This document shows positions 1 through 8,163 of a stretch of DNA of 11,520 nucleotides, in pieces. Position 1 is the stretch's first letter. Every line of letters starts with the position of its first letter. The notes under the pieces are model-generated. The model worked only from the letters and a program-made list of their open reading frames with translations, had not been told where the DNA came from and made no database searches. The stretch covers positions 1 through 11,520 of the forward strand of contig JFHB01000393.1 in NCBI GenBank assembly GCA_000729835.1. The letters are read 5' to 3'. This DNA is from Atkinsonella hypoxylon. Its lineage: Eukaryota > Ascomycota > Sordariomycetes > Hypocreales > Clavicipitaceae. The position numbers were made by a program, and so were the translations under genes.

Positions 1-1049
1 ATATATAGACCTTATTACTTATATTAAAATTAACTTTTTATCTCTTCTAATTAGCTTAGTTCTTTTATACCTTTTAAGCTTTAACTATATTTTACTATAT
101 AAGGTTTTATACTTCTTTAGTTTATATAATAATATTTTAAGTAGCTTATACTCTTTCTAAATTAATAAGATTAAATAGTTTATTATTTAACACTAATAGA
201 TTCTATAGTAGTTAACTTAGTAATACCTAAAGAGAATATATATTTAATAATAAATACTATAAAATATTATATATAAAGTTTAAAGTAAAAAGGTAAACAC
301 TTTACTACTTTTAATATTAGTTAATATAGAATCTTAGCTTTTAATTTAATTTCTAATTTATAATTTTTATAGCTTTTTAGGTTTATAGGTATAAAGAACT
401 TCTATAATAATATTTTATATTAGTTAGCTTATTAATTGTTTTTAGGAATTTTAATATAAAAGGGCCTATATTATTGCTAATTTAAACACTAAGTAAACTA
501 AAGAAATAGTATATATATTAATAATACTATTATACAATCTTTTCTACTATATTTATTTTATAGCCTAGAAGAGTAGCTATTAAGCAACTAAATTTATAAA
601 TAAACACCTAGATATAGTTATAGCTAAATTTATCTAGAGGTATATCTTTACTATTAATAACTACCTACTTTTATACTTTATTTAGTACTAGTAAAGGGTA
701 TAATAAGCCTAGAGTTTTATTGCAGTAAAGCTTATTATAGTTATAGTTTAAATAATTCTTTATAAAGGTTTAAATATTATAGTTTATTTCTTACTACTAA
801 TATTGCCTTTTAATAAGATTAATTATTTTATATTAACCTCTATAGGTAAAAATAGGTAGTATATAAGCTTTATAGATTAATACTATATATAAAAAGATCT
901 TTTTATTATTAGTTTAAACTAAAACTACTAACTTTTTATTGTAAAAACCTAGACTTTACTCTTTATTTTCTTTAATAATTAAGTTTACTAGATTTAATCC
1001 TTAAAGTCTCTTTTATATACTTAATATTATTATACTATTAATTTAATTA
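1..1049 (-). pseudogene. Gypsy A integrase region, RIP-degraded, runs off the left edge
   Basis: Read on the minus strand, this is the downstream continuation of the gypsy pol at 1769-2735, displaced by the 703-bp repeat. At 664-611 a frame reads V-V-I-N-S-K-D-I-P-L-D-K-F, resembling the start of the Ty3/gypsy integrase core (family pattern: M-D-F-K-D-x-P-L-D-K). Here the first catalytic Asp is Asn, which a G-to-A change would explain. At about 478-450 another frame reads N-N-I-G-P-F-I-L-K-F, resembling the second-Asp block S-D-R-G-P-x-F-x-S-K-F. Stops interrupt every frame, and most are explained by CAA/CAG to TAA/TAG. The final catalytic Glu and any chromodomain are not identifiable, and no 3' LTR is seen before the window ends. 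An integrase would insert the cDNA copy into chromosomal DNA; this one cannot be functional. The gypsy assignment is good because of the RT/RNase H next to it; the exact frame is uncertain. Confidence 0.6.
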
Positions 1050-1057
1050 AGTAGTAT
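1050..1057. repeat. 8-bp target-site duplication, left copy (repeat copy 1)
   Basis: AGTAGTAT lies immediately before the element start TGAAAAT and is repeated exactly at 1761-1768 immediately after the element end TTTTTAACA. A perfect 8-bp duplication is typical of hAT-superfamily insertion and unlike the 4-6 bp made by LTR elements. Confidence 0.8.
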
Positions 1058-1086
1058 TGAAAATAATAGGGATTACAGGACTAGAT

Positions 1087-1113
1087 ATCTAAGAGGGTAG
1101 TGGTCTCTTAGAT
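1087..1113. repeat. Subterminal hairpin, 9-bp stem
   Basis: ATCTAAGAG at 1087-1095 pairs perfectly with CTCTTAGAT at 1105-1113 around a 9-base loop, 30 bases inside the left end of repeat copy 1. In copy 2 the equivalent arms are partly eroded. It may be part of the element's end-recognition region. Confidence 0.5.
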
Positions 1114-1124
1114 TTAGCACCTGT

Positions 1125-1141
1125 AATTGCTCCTAGCAATT
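1125..1141. repeat. Subterminal hairpin, 6-bp stem
   Basis: AATTGC and GCAATT are separated by TCCTA. The same 17 bases are present unchanged in copy 2 (reverse complement, around 8072-8088), so this short palindrome survived in both full copies. Confidence 0.45.
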
Positions 1142-1570
1142 ATCACGTAGTGGAAGCAGCAGCGGCCTAAATCAAGCTGTAGTGTATAGTATAGATTACG
1201 TAGAGGCAATAGATAACTGTAATAGTAGTATCTTTATATTAAGAGCGCTGTAACAAACTTAGTAAGGGTAGAATCTCGAATCTTTCTAGTCCCTTATAGA
1301 CCTACTAACTATATTAGCGGGCTGTAGTTGCTAGAAGGGGCTTATAGGCTACTTTATAATTTCTGCAAAAAGATTTACTATATAAAAACAAAAAAATTAA
1401 CTTACAGCTATACAAACGAGATGCCTATATATATAATTTAATAAATTCCACTAATAATAAGCAACCCTTATAAGCAACTCTATCTAATAATTATACTATT
1501 AAATAGCCCTAATTCTTAGCTTTTAAATAGTATACTTCTTGAATTTCTACTATTGCTAGTTGTGGAGAAA

Positions 1571-1648
1571 ATCGCTGTTAAAGTTAACTATAGGTTAGGC
1601 AACTTTGCCTTAGTCGATTCTAGATGATTTGCATCTAGTAACAGCGAT
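1571..1648. repeat. Three-stem, cloverleaf-like inverted-repeat cluster in repeat copy 1
   Basis: An outer 10-bp stem (ATCGCTGTTA at 1571-1580 with TAACAGCGAT at 1639-1648) encloses two hairpins: AGGCA/TGCCT (1597-1601 with 1606-1610) and CTAGATG/CATCTAG (1620-1626 with 1632-1638). The second hairpin abuts the outer stem directly. The outer stem and the AGGCA hairpin are intact in copy 3, and copy 2 keeps the outer stem. The lost pairs in copies 2 and 3 are RIP-type transitions. It lies about 110-190 bases from the right end and may be a transposase-binding or folding region. It does not have the length or conserved bases of a tRNA. Confidence 0.6.
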
Positions 1649-1760
1649 ATCTCTACTAAAAATCAACGTAACAAGACCTAGTTAGGGTTACGTGATAGAG
1701 CAACTAACAGGCAACTAGCAAGCATAAAAATAGGCTATACAGGGTAGCTTATTTTTAACA

Positions 1761-1768
1761 AGTAGTAT
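1761..1768. repeat. 8-bp target-site duplication, right copy (repeat copy 1)
   Basis: AGTAGTAT is identical to 1050-1057. Removing the element and one copy of this octamer rejoins the gypsy A sequence between RNase H and integrase. Confidence 0.8.
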
Positions 1769-2735
1769 TATCTTAAAGGTTTAATCTAAAGCTTCTTAAG
1801 CTTTAATAGTAAAAGTATTAATAGTCTTTCTTAATAAAGTATTAATAATAATATTATCTTTTCCTTTTTAATACTAAAAAGTAATATTAAAGTTAGCTAA
1901 GAAATTAGCTTATTTAACTTAGTATATTAATAGTAGCCTCTTAGTAAACTAATATAATAATACTTAGTAATTAATAATAATAAAGAATTAAGTACTAAGT
2001 AGCTTAAGTTTAAAGTACTATAACGTTTAAACTATAGCTAATATTTCTTAATTCTAAATAGAATAAGCTCTTTTTACTAGTATTATAGTTTTACTAAAAT
2101 ATCTAATAGGTTTCTATTTATTATTATCTTATAACTATATAATTACTTCTTCTATAGTATTATAAAAAGCATTAGTTTTAGCTTAAGTTTTTTTACTAGG
2201 TTAAAAGAAAGCTAAAATAGATACTTAAATAGCTAACTTCTTTATTAAATTAAATGCTTATTATTATTCTAGTTTAATAATAAAAGTTATATCTTTCTTA
2301 AGTAAGTAGTTTAGTAGTTCTACTATATTACTAAAGTAACTATAGAATATATAAATATAATTATATAACTTAAGGAAGAATCTTAGTATAGTCTTAAAAG
2401 TTAAATCTTTAATTCTTTAGCTAGTAATAGCTTTAATTTTAGCTAGATTAATTTATATACCTTTTCTAACTTTAATTATTATACTTAAATAGTTAATACT
2501 TTTTATATTAAACTAGGATTTCTTAATATTACCTTAAAGATTAACCTTATATAACTAATAAATAACTTCTTTAACTTAAAACTAATAAACCTTTTCTTCT
2601 TTATTATCTATATAGATTAAAATATTATTAGTATAAGCACTAGTAAAGAGATTAAGTAATTTATTAAGCTAAGTATTAATAAATAATTACTACTAGGCTA
2701 GTTTAACTTTTAATTTAAAAAAAGTAAAAGGAGGT
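1769..2735 (-). pseudogene. Gypsy A reverse transcriptase (C-terminal half) and RNase H, RIP-degraded
   Basis: On the minus strand one frame can be followed with stops but little frameshifting. At 2641-2612 it reads S-A-Y-T-N-N-I-L-I-Y, the reverse transcriptase catalytic box (family pattern Y-x-D-D-I-L-I-Y) with an Asp changed to Asn. It then runs through the thumb, with L-L-K-K-D-I-T-F near 2309-2282 matching the gypsy pattern L-T-R-K-D-x-x-F. RNase H follows and ends at 1846-1823 with N-T-L-L-R-K-T, the remnant of the conserved A-D-x-L-S-R end. The fingers domain, protease and gag should lie to the right of 2735, but the LINE begins there and they do not resume after it. Stops fit CAA/CAG/CGA or TGG to TAA/TAG/TGA changes. 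The enzyme would copy the element's RNA into cDNA; this copy is dead. It differs from gypsy B in its catalytic-box context (S-A-Y against F-L), so it is a separate lineage. Confidence 0.8.
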
Positions 2736-2858
2736 TTTGCCCGCACCCTGACAGCGACGCGGAACCGGCCCTAAAATCGACTAAACTTCAATAAAAACAT
2801 TTACTAAACCCGTTCGAGCCCCTCTATAATAGCGTATTGCTCCTAGAGCGCTAGCATA
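2736..2858 (+). other. Putative 5' leader of the Tad1-like LINE
   Basis: Base composition shifts abruptly at about 2736, from A/T-only runs to a stretch holding GCCCGCACCCTGACAGC and GACGCGGAACCGGCC, which still keeps CpG and CpA sites. It ends where the ORF1-like frame becomes readable. The position, just upstream of a gag-like frame on the same strand, suggests the 5' untranslated region and possible internal promoter of the LINE. The exact 5' end cannot be fixed because no target duplication was found. Confidence 0.4.
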
Positions 2859-4310
2859 AAGAAGGCAGTCTTAATAGTAGTTAATAAAGGGGAAAAAGAG
2901 CTTACCTAAAGCTACTACTACCCCTAAGTAGGCATAGAAGCCTTTACTGTAGAGGAGCAGCTTAATACTAAGTTGCCTTAAGGAAGGGATTAAGTGCTAG
3001 ATTACCTATAGAAGTTCTACCTAGAGATTGCTAAAATTATTCTAGCTGTAACGCTTCTAGATATATAAAAAGTGCTACTAAAAGCGTATAATATAGAAAA
3101 GGCTAGGTTTAAGTATAATACTACCTATAACCTATTAATATTAGTTATAACTAAAAACCTTAAAAGAGCAGTTAAAAAAGCAGTTAAAAAGACCCTTTAG
3201 GCTAGCGCTAGAGGGAATTTAACTTAGGTAAATATTACAGCCTATAATATAACGCTAGTAATAACTATAACTGCTAGCTGCTTAAGCACTCTCTTAGTCT
3301 CTCTATAATAGCACTATAAAATAGTTATTTAAGGAGATATAATCCCTAAGCTCTTAAAAAACAAAAGCTTAACTAAAATAGTTAAAGTAGTTAACTGCAC
3401 TATTAAGTAAGGCACTACTGTAGCAGTAAAATGCCTATATAGTAAAGATATAGTTATTATATTTAAAGAAACAGCTAAGCTATATAAAGAGGAATAAGGT
3501 TAGCTTAGAGCCTCCTTTAGCTAAGAAGTAGCTCTATAGTATAGAATCTATAGTGTTATTATTAAGAATTTCTTAACCTACTATACTATAGAAATAGTAA
3601 AAGAAGAAATTATATAAAACCTAGAAATAGAAAATAGCTTAAGTATTACTAAGGTAATAGTTTAGAAACTAAAGGAAACTATAATAAGAGCTCCCTTAAT
3701 TATTAAACTAAACAGTATAGAGGCAGCTAACTGCTTATACTAAATAGAGGCTGTCTATATAGCTAAGATATTTAAAGTTAAACTATATAATAAGGTACTT
3801 TACCCTAAGTAATACTTCTACTGCTATAGGTTTAGCTATATTGCAAGATTCTATAAAAAGACCCCTTAGTGCAGCTGCTGCAGTACTAGCTAATATAAAG
3901 ATAAAGAAAATATATACTTAACTAAATAGAGTTATATATAAAAACAGTGCCTTAACTGCTATAGAGCCTACTTAGCCTAGTTCTACCTCTACTTAGTAGC
4001 TAAGGAACATTAAAATAGAGTAAGAGAAGTATATAGCAATAGGCCCTTTAAGTTTACTAACTATAAGTAGCTTACTTTAGAGCTAAACTGTAGCTATAGG
4101 CATTAAGCTAGTAGATTACTATTCTAAGAGGCCTTCTTAAGGAAGAGGAAGCCTAAGAGACCCCTAAGAAGTAAGAATAAGTAAATATCTCTATTGCGCC
4201 TCTCTAGCTAAGGTATTGCGCTCTTCTTAAGCTAATAGGCTAAGGCTAGCACGCTTTAAACTAATACTGCTGTGCCTCTGTCCTTAGCTCTAAACTCTAT
4301 ATACTAACAG
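2859..4310 (+). pseudogene. Tad1/I-clade LINE ORF1 (gag-like, three zinc knuckles), RIP-degraded
   Basis: A single frame of about 480 codons can be followed without an evident frameshift, broken by many TAA/TAG codons that mostly fit former CAA/CAG or TGG. Near its C-terminus are three zinc-knuckle relics. The first (3813-3854) has spacing C-x2-C-x4-H-x4-C, with three metal ligands now Tyr (TGC to TAC, CAT/CAC to TAT/TAC) and the second Cys kept. The second starts at 3870 with C-S-C-C. The third (3948-3992) is C-x2-C-x3-H-x6-C with its His and last Cys changed to Tyr. It is followed by V/A-K-E-H and R-P-F-K-F, typical of the end of fungal Tad-like ORF1. Such proteins bind LINE RNA to form the transposition particle. 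The true start and stop codons are not recoverable. All visible damage is of RIP type. Confidence 0.8.
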
Positions 4311-4510
4311 TTATATACTAGAATATACAGAAGAGATTAACGCTAATACAGCTAGCCTTAACCTACTAGAACAATATAGACGTAGTAGCGCTGCAGAAGC
4401 TAGCTAGAACTAGCTAGTTTCCCCCTAACCTAAGCCTAGGATAGTTCTAGCTAGCAGTATATAGAGGCTGTACAGCAGTATATATTAATAGACAGCATTG
4501 TAATGGACTG
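4311..4510 (+). pseudogene. LINE ORF2 endonuclease (EEP) N-terminus, truncated and RIP-degraded
   Basis: In the -1 frame relative to ORF1, the sequence at 4376-4399 reads I-D-V-V-A-L-Q-K. This is the first catalytic block of the exonuclease-endonuclease-phosphatase fold found at the start of LINE ORF2 (pattern I-D-V-V-x-L-Q-E-P). The catalytic Glu is Lys here, as GAG to AAG by RIP would produce. Around 4455-4505 the same frame gives A-V-Y-R-G-C-T-A-V-Y-I-N-R, compatible with the next strand of the fold. After about 4510 similarity to an endonuclease stops, and neither the reverse transcriptase nor the 3' tail follows, so the LINE is 3'-truncated. The family's endonuclease nicks target DNA to prime reverse transcription. 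Confidence 0.65.
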
Positions 4511-4826
4511 ACCTAGTGGCTGCTGCTAACTAGCGTTTATAATAAGAACTATAATTATAGGGAGGAAAGGAGGAAGAGAGAAGGAACTGGAAGCCTCCCT
4601 ATGCCCCTATACTATATATCTAGGGGTAGGTCTATCCCCTTAGGAGCCCCTTTTAGTATATACTTTATAGCTAAGGTTCTCTCTCTAGAGCTTAGTGAAG
4701 TCTAGGTAACCCCTAGACGAATGCAGCTCGCTTCTATCCCTTTACCTACATAGATCTCTGTCCCTCTCCTGCTGTCCTCCCTCTACTGAAAGACCCGAGC
4801 CTAAGGCTCGAGTCTATAACATCTAC
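4511..4826. other. Low-RIP, G+C-richer island between LINE and gypsy B
   Basis: This stretch keeps many TpG/CpA and C/G-rich runs (CTGTCCCTCTCCTGCTGTCC, GGGAGGAAAGGAGGAAGAG) and stands out from the A/T-only DNA on both sides. Two long frames are only lightly interrupted. One is on the plus strand. One on the minus strand is continuous with the end of gypsy B RNase H and could be its RNase H-integrase linker, though I recognise no domain. Short palindromes occur: GTCTAGG/CCTAGAC near 4700-4720, and the stem at 4792-4814. It could be surviving gypsy B sequence, a fragment of a single-copy element not seen by RIP, or a scrap of host DNA. Confidence 0.4.
4792..4814. repeat. Tight GC-rich hairpin
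   Basis: GACCCGAGCC (4792-4801) and GGCTCGAGTC (4805-4814) pair around the 3-base loop TAA, with one mismatch in DNA. Transcribed from the minus strand the mismatch becomes a U-G pair, giving a continuous 10-bp stem. It marks the right edge of the low-RIP island, 13 bases from the gypsy B RNase H motif. Function unknown. Confidence 0.5.
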
Positions 4827-6300
4827 CTTCTTTACGCAATAAAGTATTAGCTATTTTATTCTTTTCTCCTAGAATATACCTAGCTATAAAATTAAATAGT
4901 ATAATATAGCTAATCTATTGTATAATAAGCGCACTAGGAACGTTATTAATAGTGCTATTAAGCTAATGTATAAGTACCTAAGAATTAGTCTTTAGAGTAA
5001 AAGGAACTCTATAGAGATAAATTTATAGCCTTCTTAATATATAAATAATAGCTCTATATTTCTGCTTTATTCTATTATACTTAATTTCTAAATTGCTCTA
5101 ATATCTACTTTTATATTATATATAGTGTTATTACCTATTAATAATTTATATTAAAACTACTCTTTATCCTTTTAAGCTTATATTAACTATTAATATAATT
5201 TCTTTAGCGCTTAAACTAAGATTAATTGTTATAAGAACTAGTATAGTTATTATTATATACTTAAGAACCTTTATAGCATTCTTCTAGTTTAGTTCTTAAG
5301 TTTACTTAGTACTTTTCTTAAGTAAGATTATAAAAGACTTAGCTTTTATAGAGTAATACTATACCTAGATATAATAATAGCCTATAAGCTTAAAAAAGAA
5401 TTTAACCTTAAAGATATTTTTACACTTTATTTACTCTAGAATCTTTATTACCTTTACTTCTAAAGGTTTTCTTTTATTAGTACTATATATAAATCTAATA
5501 ATCTCTATAGTTTTCTAGTATAGCTTTAATTTTATAGTAGATATAGTATAACTAACTAGCTTAATATTAATAAGGACTTTATTAATATTAATTAAATATT
5601 CTATAATATATCTTTATATATTAAGTAATACTTTCTCTTTATTATAAGTAGTAGTAAAGCCTTTTACTGCAATATTATTTAAGAAAGGCTTATAAGTATA
5701 AAGAATTTAGTTAAAAAGAATTCTTTTTACTATTTAAATAAATTAAGTAATAGAGTTAGTTGCTCCTTAAGGAAGTATATAAAGTTATAGAAGCTTTATT
5801 ACTGTTAAAATTATTATTAAGTCCCTACTTTCTTCTATAAGTAGCACTTAGTTATAGCTTAACAGTAAATTAATAACTAAAAGTATCTTATATATTCTAA
5901 ATTCTTTACTAAAAGCCTTTACTCCTTCTAGAATATAAGTATTCTATATTGTAATCTTATTATAGGCTGTTGTAAACAGCATTAGCTATATCTCTTTATT
6001 CTTCTTTATTACTAAAAAGTAAGGGTTTCTATAAGATCTATAGCTTTTTTCTAATAATTTATACTAAAGCTTCTTTTTTAATAAATTAACTAATCTCCCT
6101 TATAAGCTAATAGGTATTAGTATTAACTTTCCTTTCTAAGCTCTATAAGTAATAATATAGATAACTTAAGGTAGTATAACTAAAGGATTAATTTTTCTAT
6201 ACTTTAATAAGTTCTATACTAATGCTGCCTTTTAGTTATAGAGAATTTCCTTAAAAATATTAATTTCTTTTGCTGTTAAATGTTTTTATACTTATTTAAC
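4827..6300 (-). pseudogene. Gypsy B reverse transcriptase and RNase H, RIP-degraded
   Basis: The minus strand carries a well-preserved outline of a fungal Ty3/gypsy pol. The upstream linker contains L-T-A-K-E near 6270. Next come the fingers with S-Y-R-S-Y-R-N-P-Y-F-L-V (pattern Y-G-P-Y-R-N-P-W-F-L-V) near 6050, and the palm block L-P-x-G-A-T-N-S at 5775-5749. The catalytic box F-L-N-N-I-A-V-K-G-F is at 5687-5657, where the family has F-L-D-D-I-G-V-K-G-P, so both catalytic Asp are Asn. RNase H follows, with V-N-I-S-L-K-G near 5194-5151 (family A-V-D-A-S-L-x-G) and the terminal A-N-T-L-L-R-K-E-G at 4853-4827 (family A-D-x-L-S-R). The active-site losses are G-to-A on the coding strand. An integrase should follow to the left of 4827, but the low-RIP island and LINE occupy that place. 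Family assignment is firm. Confidence 0.85.
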
Positions 6301-7458
6301 TATTTAATTTAAACGCTCTTTTATTATTTAAAATCCTTAAGGCTTTTTACTAAATCTTTCTATAATATATTTAGTGTATTTTCTTAATTTATTTAAGTAT
6401 ACTTTTACCTTTTTCTACTTCTTCTATTTCTACTTAAGGTCTTTATTAAGTGTAAATCTATCTAAAGAAATATTGTCTTTTAGTAGAATCTTATTAGCTT
6501 TTTACTTATATAATATATTTACCTTTAGATTAATTAGTTATAATTATCTTAAGGGCTAAATCTTCTTTATAGCCTCTTTAAGTTAGCTTCTATATTAGTT
6601 AGCTATTCTCTTTATTATAAAGTTAATAATAGCTATACCTTTATTCTCTATTATTAGTACTAGCTCTTTATTATTATTTAACTTAGCTTTAAGACTCTCT
6701 TTAACTATTTAATTATAGATTAAATCCTTAAATAACTTATTAATTAAGATTAAATTAACGCTAGTAGCTATTACTTTATCTATTATAGTCTTTTATTTAA
6801 CACTTTTAGTAACCCTTAAGACTAATATAATATTACTAAAATAGCACTTTAAGAGAAGCTTACCTCCTTTATTATTATACTTAAAGGTAACTTTAGCTAT
6901 ATATATAAAAGGCATTTTAAGGATTAATTATATATATAAAGACTTTAGCGTAATATAAAAGTAAATTAGCGTTTAGATATTTCTAAGGTATAGCTTTATT
7001 ATTACTTCTTTTAATATTATAAGCTTATATAATATAAAAGATATAGTAGTAGTCTTTTACTTTATTAAAGTTATTTTTAAATTAAGCTCTTTAATAAAAT
7101 CCTTAGTAATAATATTCCTTTATAAACTATAATCTATAAAACTATTAATAAGTAAAGAGTTTAGCCTTTTAAGTTATACTTAAAGGTAAGATAAGTTCTA
7201 TAAATAGCTTATAATTGCTTTTAGCTTTAGAATACTATTTAATTCTTTAATATAAAGTGTATTTACCTATAGGTTTATAATAAACTTCTTCTCTTTAATA
7301 TAATTTTCTATATATTCTTATATAATATTCTATAAATCCTTCTAGATACTACTAAGCAGTTATCTTATGCACTTATTAGTAATATTTTCTTTATTATTTT
7401 CTATTACCTCCTTAACTATAGTAGATATTATTTTAATAATATTAACTAATTAATCTTC
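6301..7458 (-). pseudogene. Gypsy B protease and pol linker, RIP-degraded
   Basis: This minus-strand segment joins the gag relic to the reverse transcriptase. At 7152-7126 a frame reads L-I-N-S-F-I-D-Y-S, positioned like the retropepsin active site (pattern D-S-G-S/A-x-x-x-L); Asp to Asn fits RIP, and the Gly is not preserved. About 65 codons downstream, near 6920, a frame gives L-I-L-K-M-P-F, resembling the second conserved patch (L-I-L-G-x-P-W) of the gypsy protease. The rest is a low-complexity, Lys/Ile/Asn-rich reading that matches the usual variable linker before reverse transcriptase. The protease would cut Gag-Pol into mature proteins. The 61-codon plus-strand frame at 6374-6559 lies on the opposite strand of this region and is a chance product. 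Confidence 0.6.
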
Positions 7459-7466
7459 TTACTTCT
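7459..7466. repeat. 8-bp target-site duplication, left copy (repeat copy 2)
   Basis: TTACTTCT lies just before TGTTAAAAATAAG. The partner at 8156-8163 is ATACTTCT (7 of 8 identical). This gives an independent second case of an 8-bp duplication at the same element boundaries as copy 1. Confidence 0.65.
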
Positions 7467-8155
7467 TGTTAAAAATAAGCTACCCTGTATAGCGTATTTT
7501 TATGCCTACTAGTTGCTCTATCACGTAACCCTAACTAGGTCTTGTTACGTTGATTTTTAGTAGAGATATCGCTGTTACTAGATGCGAAATATCTAGAATT
7601 AACTAAGACAAAGTTGCCTAACCTATAGTCAACTTTAACAGCGATTTTCTCTATAACTAGCAATAGTAGAAATTTAAGAAGTATACTATTTAAAAGCTAA
7701 GAATTAGGGCTTTCTAATAATATAATTGTTAGATAGAGTTACTTATAAGAGTTACTTATTATTAGTGGAATTTGTTAAATTGTATATATAGGCGTCTTAT
7801 TTATATAGCTGTAAGTTAATTTTTTTGTTTTTATATAGTAAGTCTTTTTACAGAAATTATAAAGTAGCCTATAAGCCCCTTCTAGTAACTATAGCCTGCT
7901 AATATAGTTAGTAGGTCTATAAGGGACTAGAAAGATTCGAGATCCTACCCTCACTTGTTCGTTATAGCGCTCTCAATATAAAGATACCACTATTACAGTT
8001 ATCTATTGCCTCTACATAATCTATACTATACACTACAGCTTAATTTAGGCTACTGCTACTTCCACTACGTAATAATTGCTAGGAGCAATTACAGGTGCTA
8101 AATATAAGAGACTACTACCCTCTTCTATCTAGTCCTGTAATCCCTATTATTTTCA
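7467..8155 (-). mobile_element. 689-bp non-autonomous hAT-like repeat, copy 2 (inverted relative to copy 1)
   Basis: The whole segment is the reverse complement of 1058-1760 with small indels. The clearest is a deletion of about 11-14 bases in the GCTAGTTGCCTGTTAG stretch that copies 1 and 3 keep. It begins TGTTAAAAATAAG and ends TTATTTTCA at the same boundaries as copy 1, and is inserted in gypsy B between the gag and protease relics. Differences from copy 1 are overwhelmingly C/T or G/A, many at CpA/TpG (for example ATCAAGCTG in copy 1 against ATTAAGCTG here, and AGTGGTCTC against AGTAGTCTC). This is direct evidence of RIP acting on the family. It contains no coding sequence. Confidence 0.75.
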
Positions 8156-8163
8156 ATACTTCT
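8156..8163. repeat. 8-bp target-site duplication, right copy (repeat copy 2)
   Basis: ATACTTCT matches 7459-7466 at seven of eight positions. The single mismatch (A against T at the outermost base) is not a RIP change, so it is either a later mutation or the duplication is effectively 7 bp. Confidence 0.6.

Larger units (their letters stand above)
1058..1760 (+). mobile_element. 703-bp non-autonomous hAT-like repeat, copy 1
   Basis: The element runs from TGAAAATAATAGGG to TAGCTTATTTTTAACA and matches 7467-8155 in reverse complement over its full length; its right part also matches 9004-9287. It sits inside the decayed pol of gypsy A and is flanked by the perfect 8-bp duplication AGTAGTAT, so it transposed there after the gypsy. 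The ends form at best weak terminal inverted repeats (TGAAAATAA against TGTTAAAAATAA read inward). No coding frame is visible, so it would depend on a transposase from elsewhere. It is visibly richer in G+C than the gypsy around it and keeps more CpA/TpG, implying fewer RIP rounds. The right third holds a cluster of stems (1571-1648) and the left end has two more hairpins. hAT is inferred from duplication length only; no transposase is present to confirm it. Confidence 0.7.

Noticed and set aside
1571..1648. A tRNA gene suggested by the cloverleaf-like stems
   Set aside because: Stem lengths and order do not fit, there is no T-loop GTTCGA-type sequence or D-loop, and the segment is part of a mobile repeat.
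4545..4826. A real short gene in the low-RIP island, since frames are open on both strands
   Set aside because: The openness follows from higher G+C over only about 280 bases. Both frames contain stops and no domain or start context is recognisable.
6374..6559. A 61-codon plus-strand open frame starting with GTG, rich in Phe/Tyr/Leu
   Set aside because: It lies antisense to the gypsy B pol relic, has no ATG start, and its composition is what A/T-only DNA gives in the frame with fewest stops. No membrane protein is supported.
1058..8155. The two ~0.7-kb repeats as the pair of LTRs of one retrotransposon
   Set aside because: They are inverted relative to each other, each has its own different 8-bp flanking duplication, and each interrupts a separate gypsy coding relic. 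LTR pairs are direct and give 4-6 bp duplications outside the whole element.
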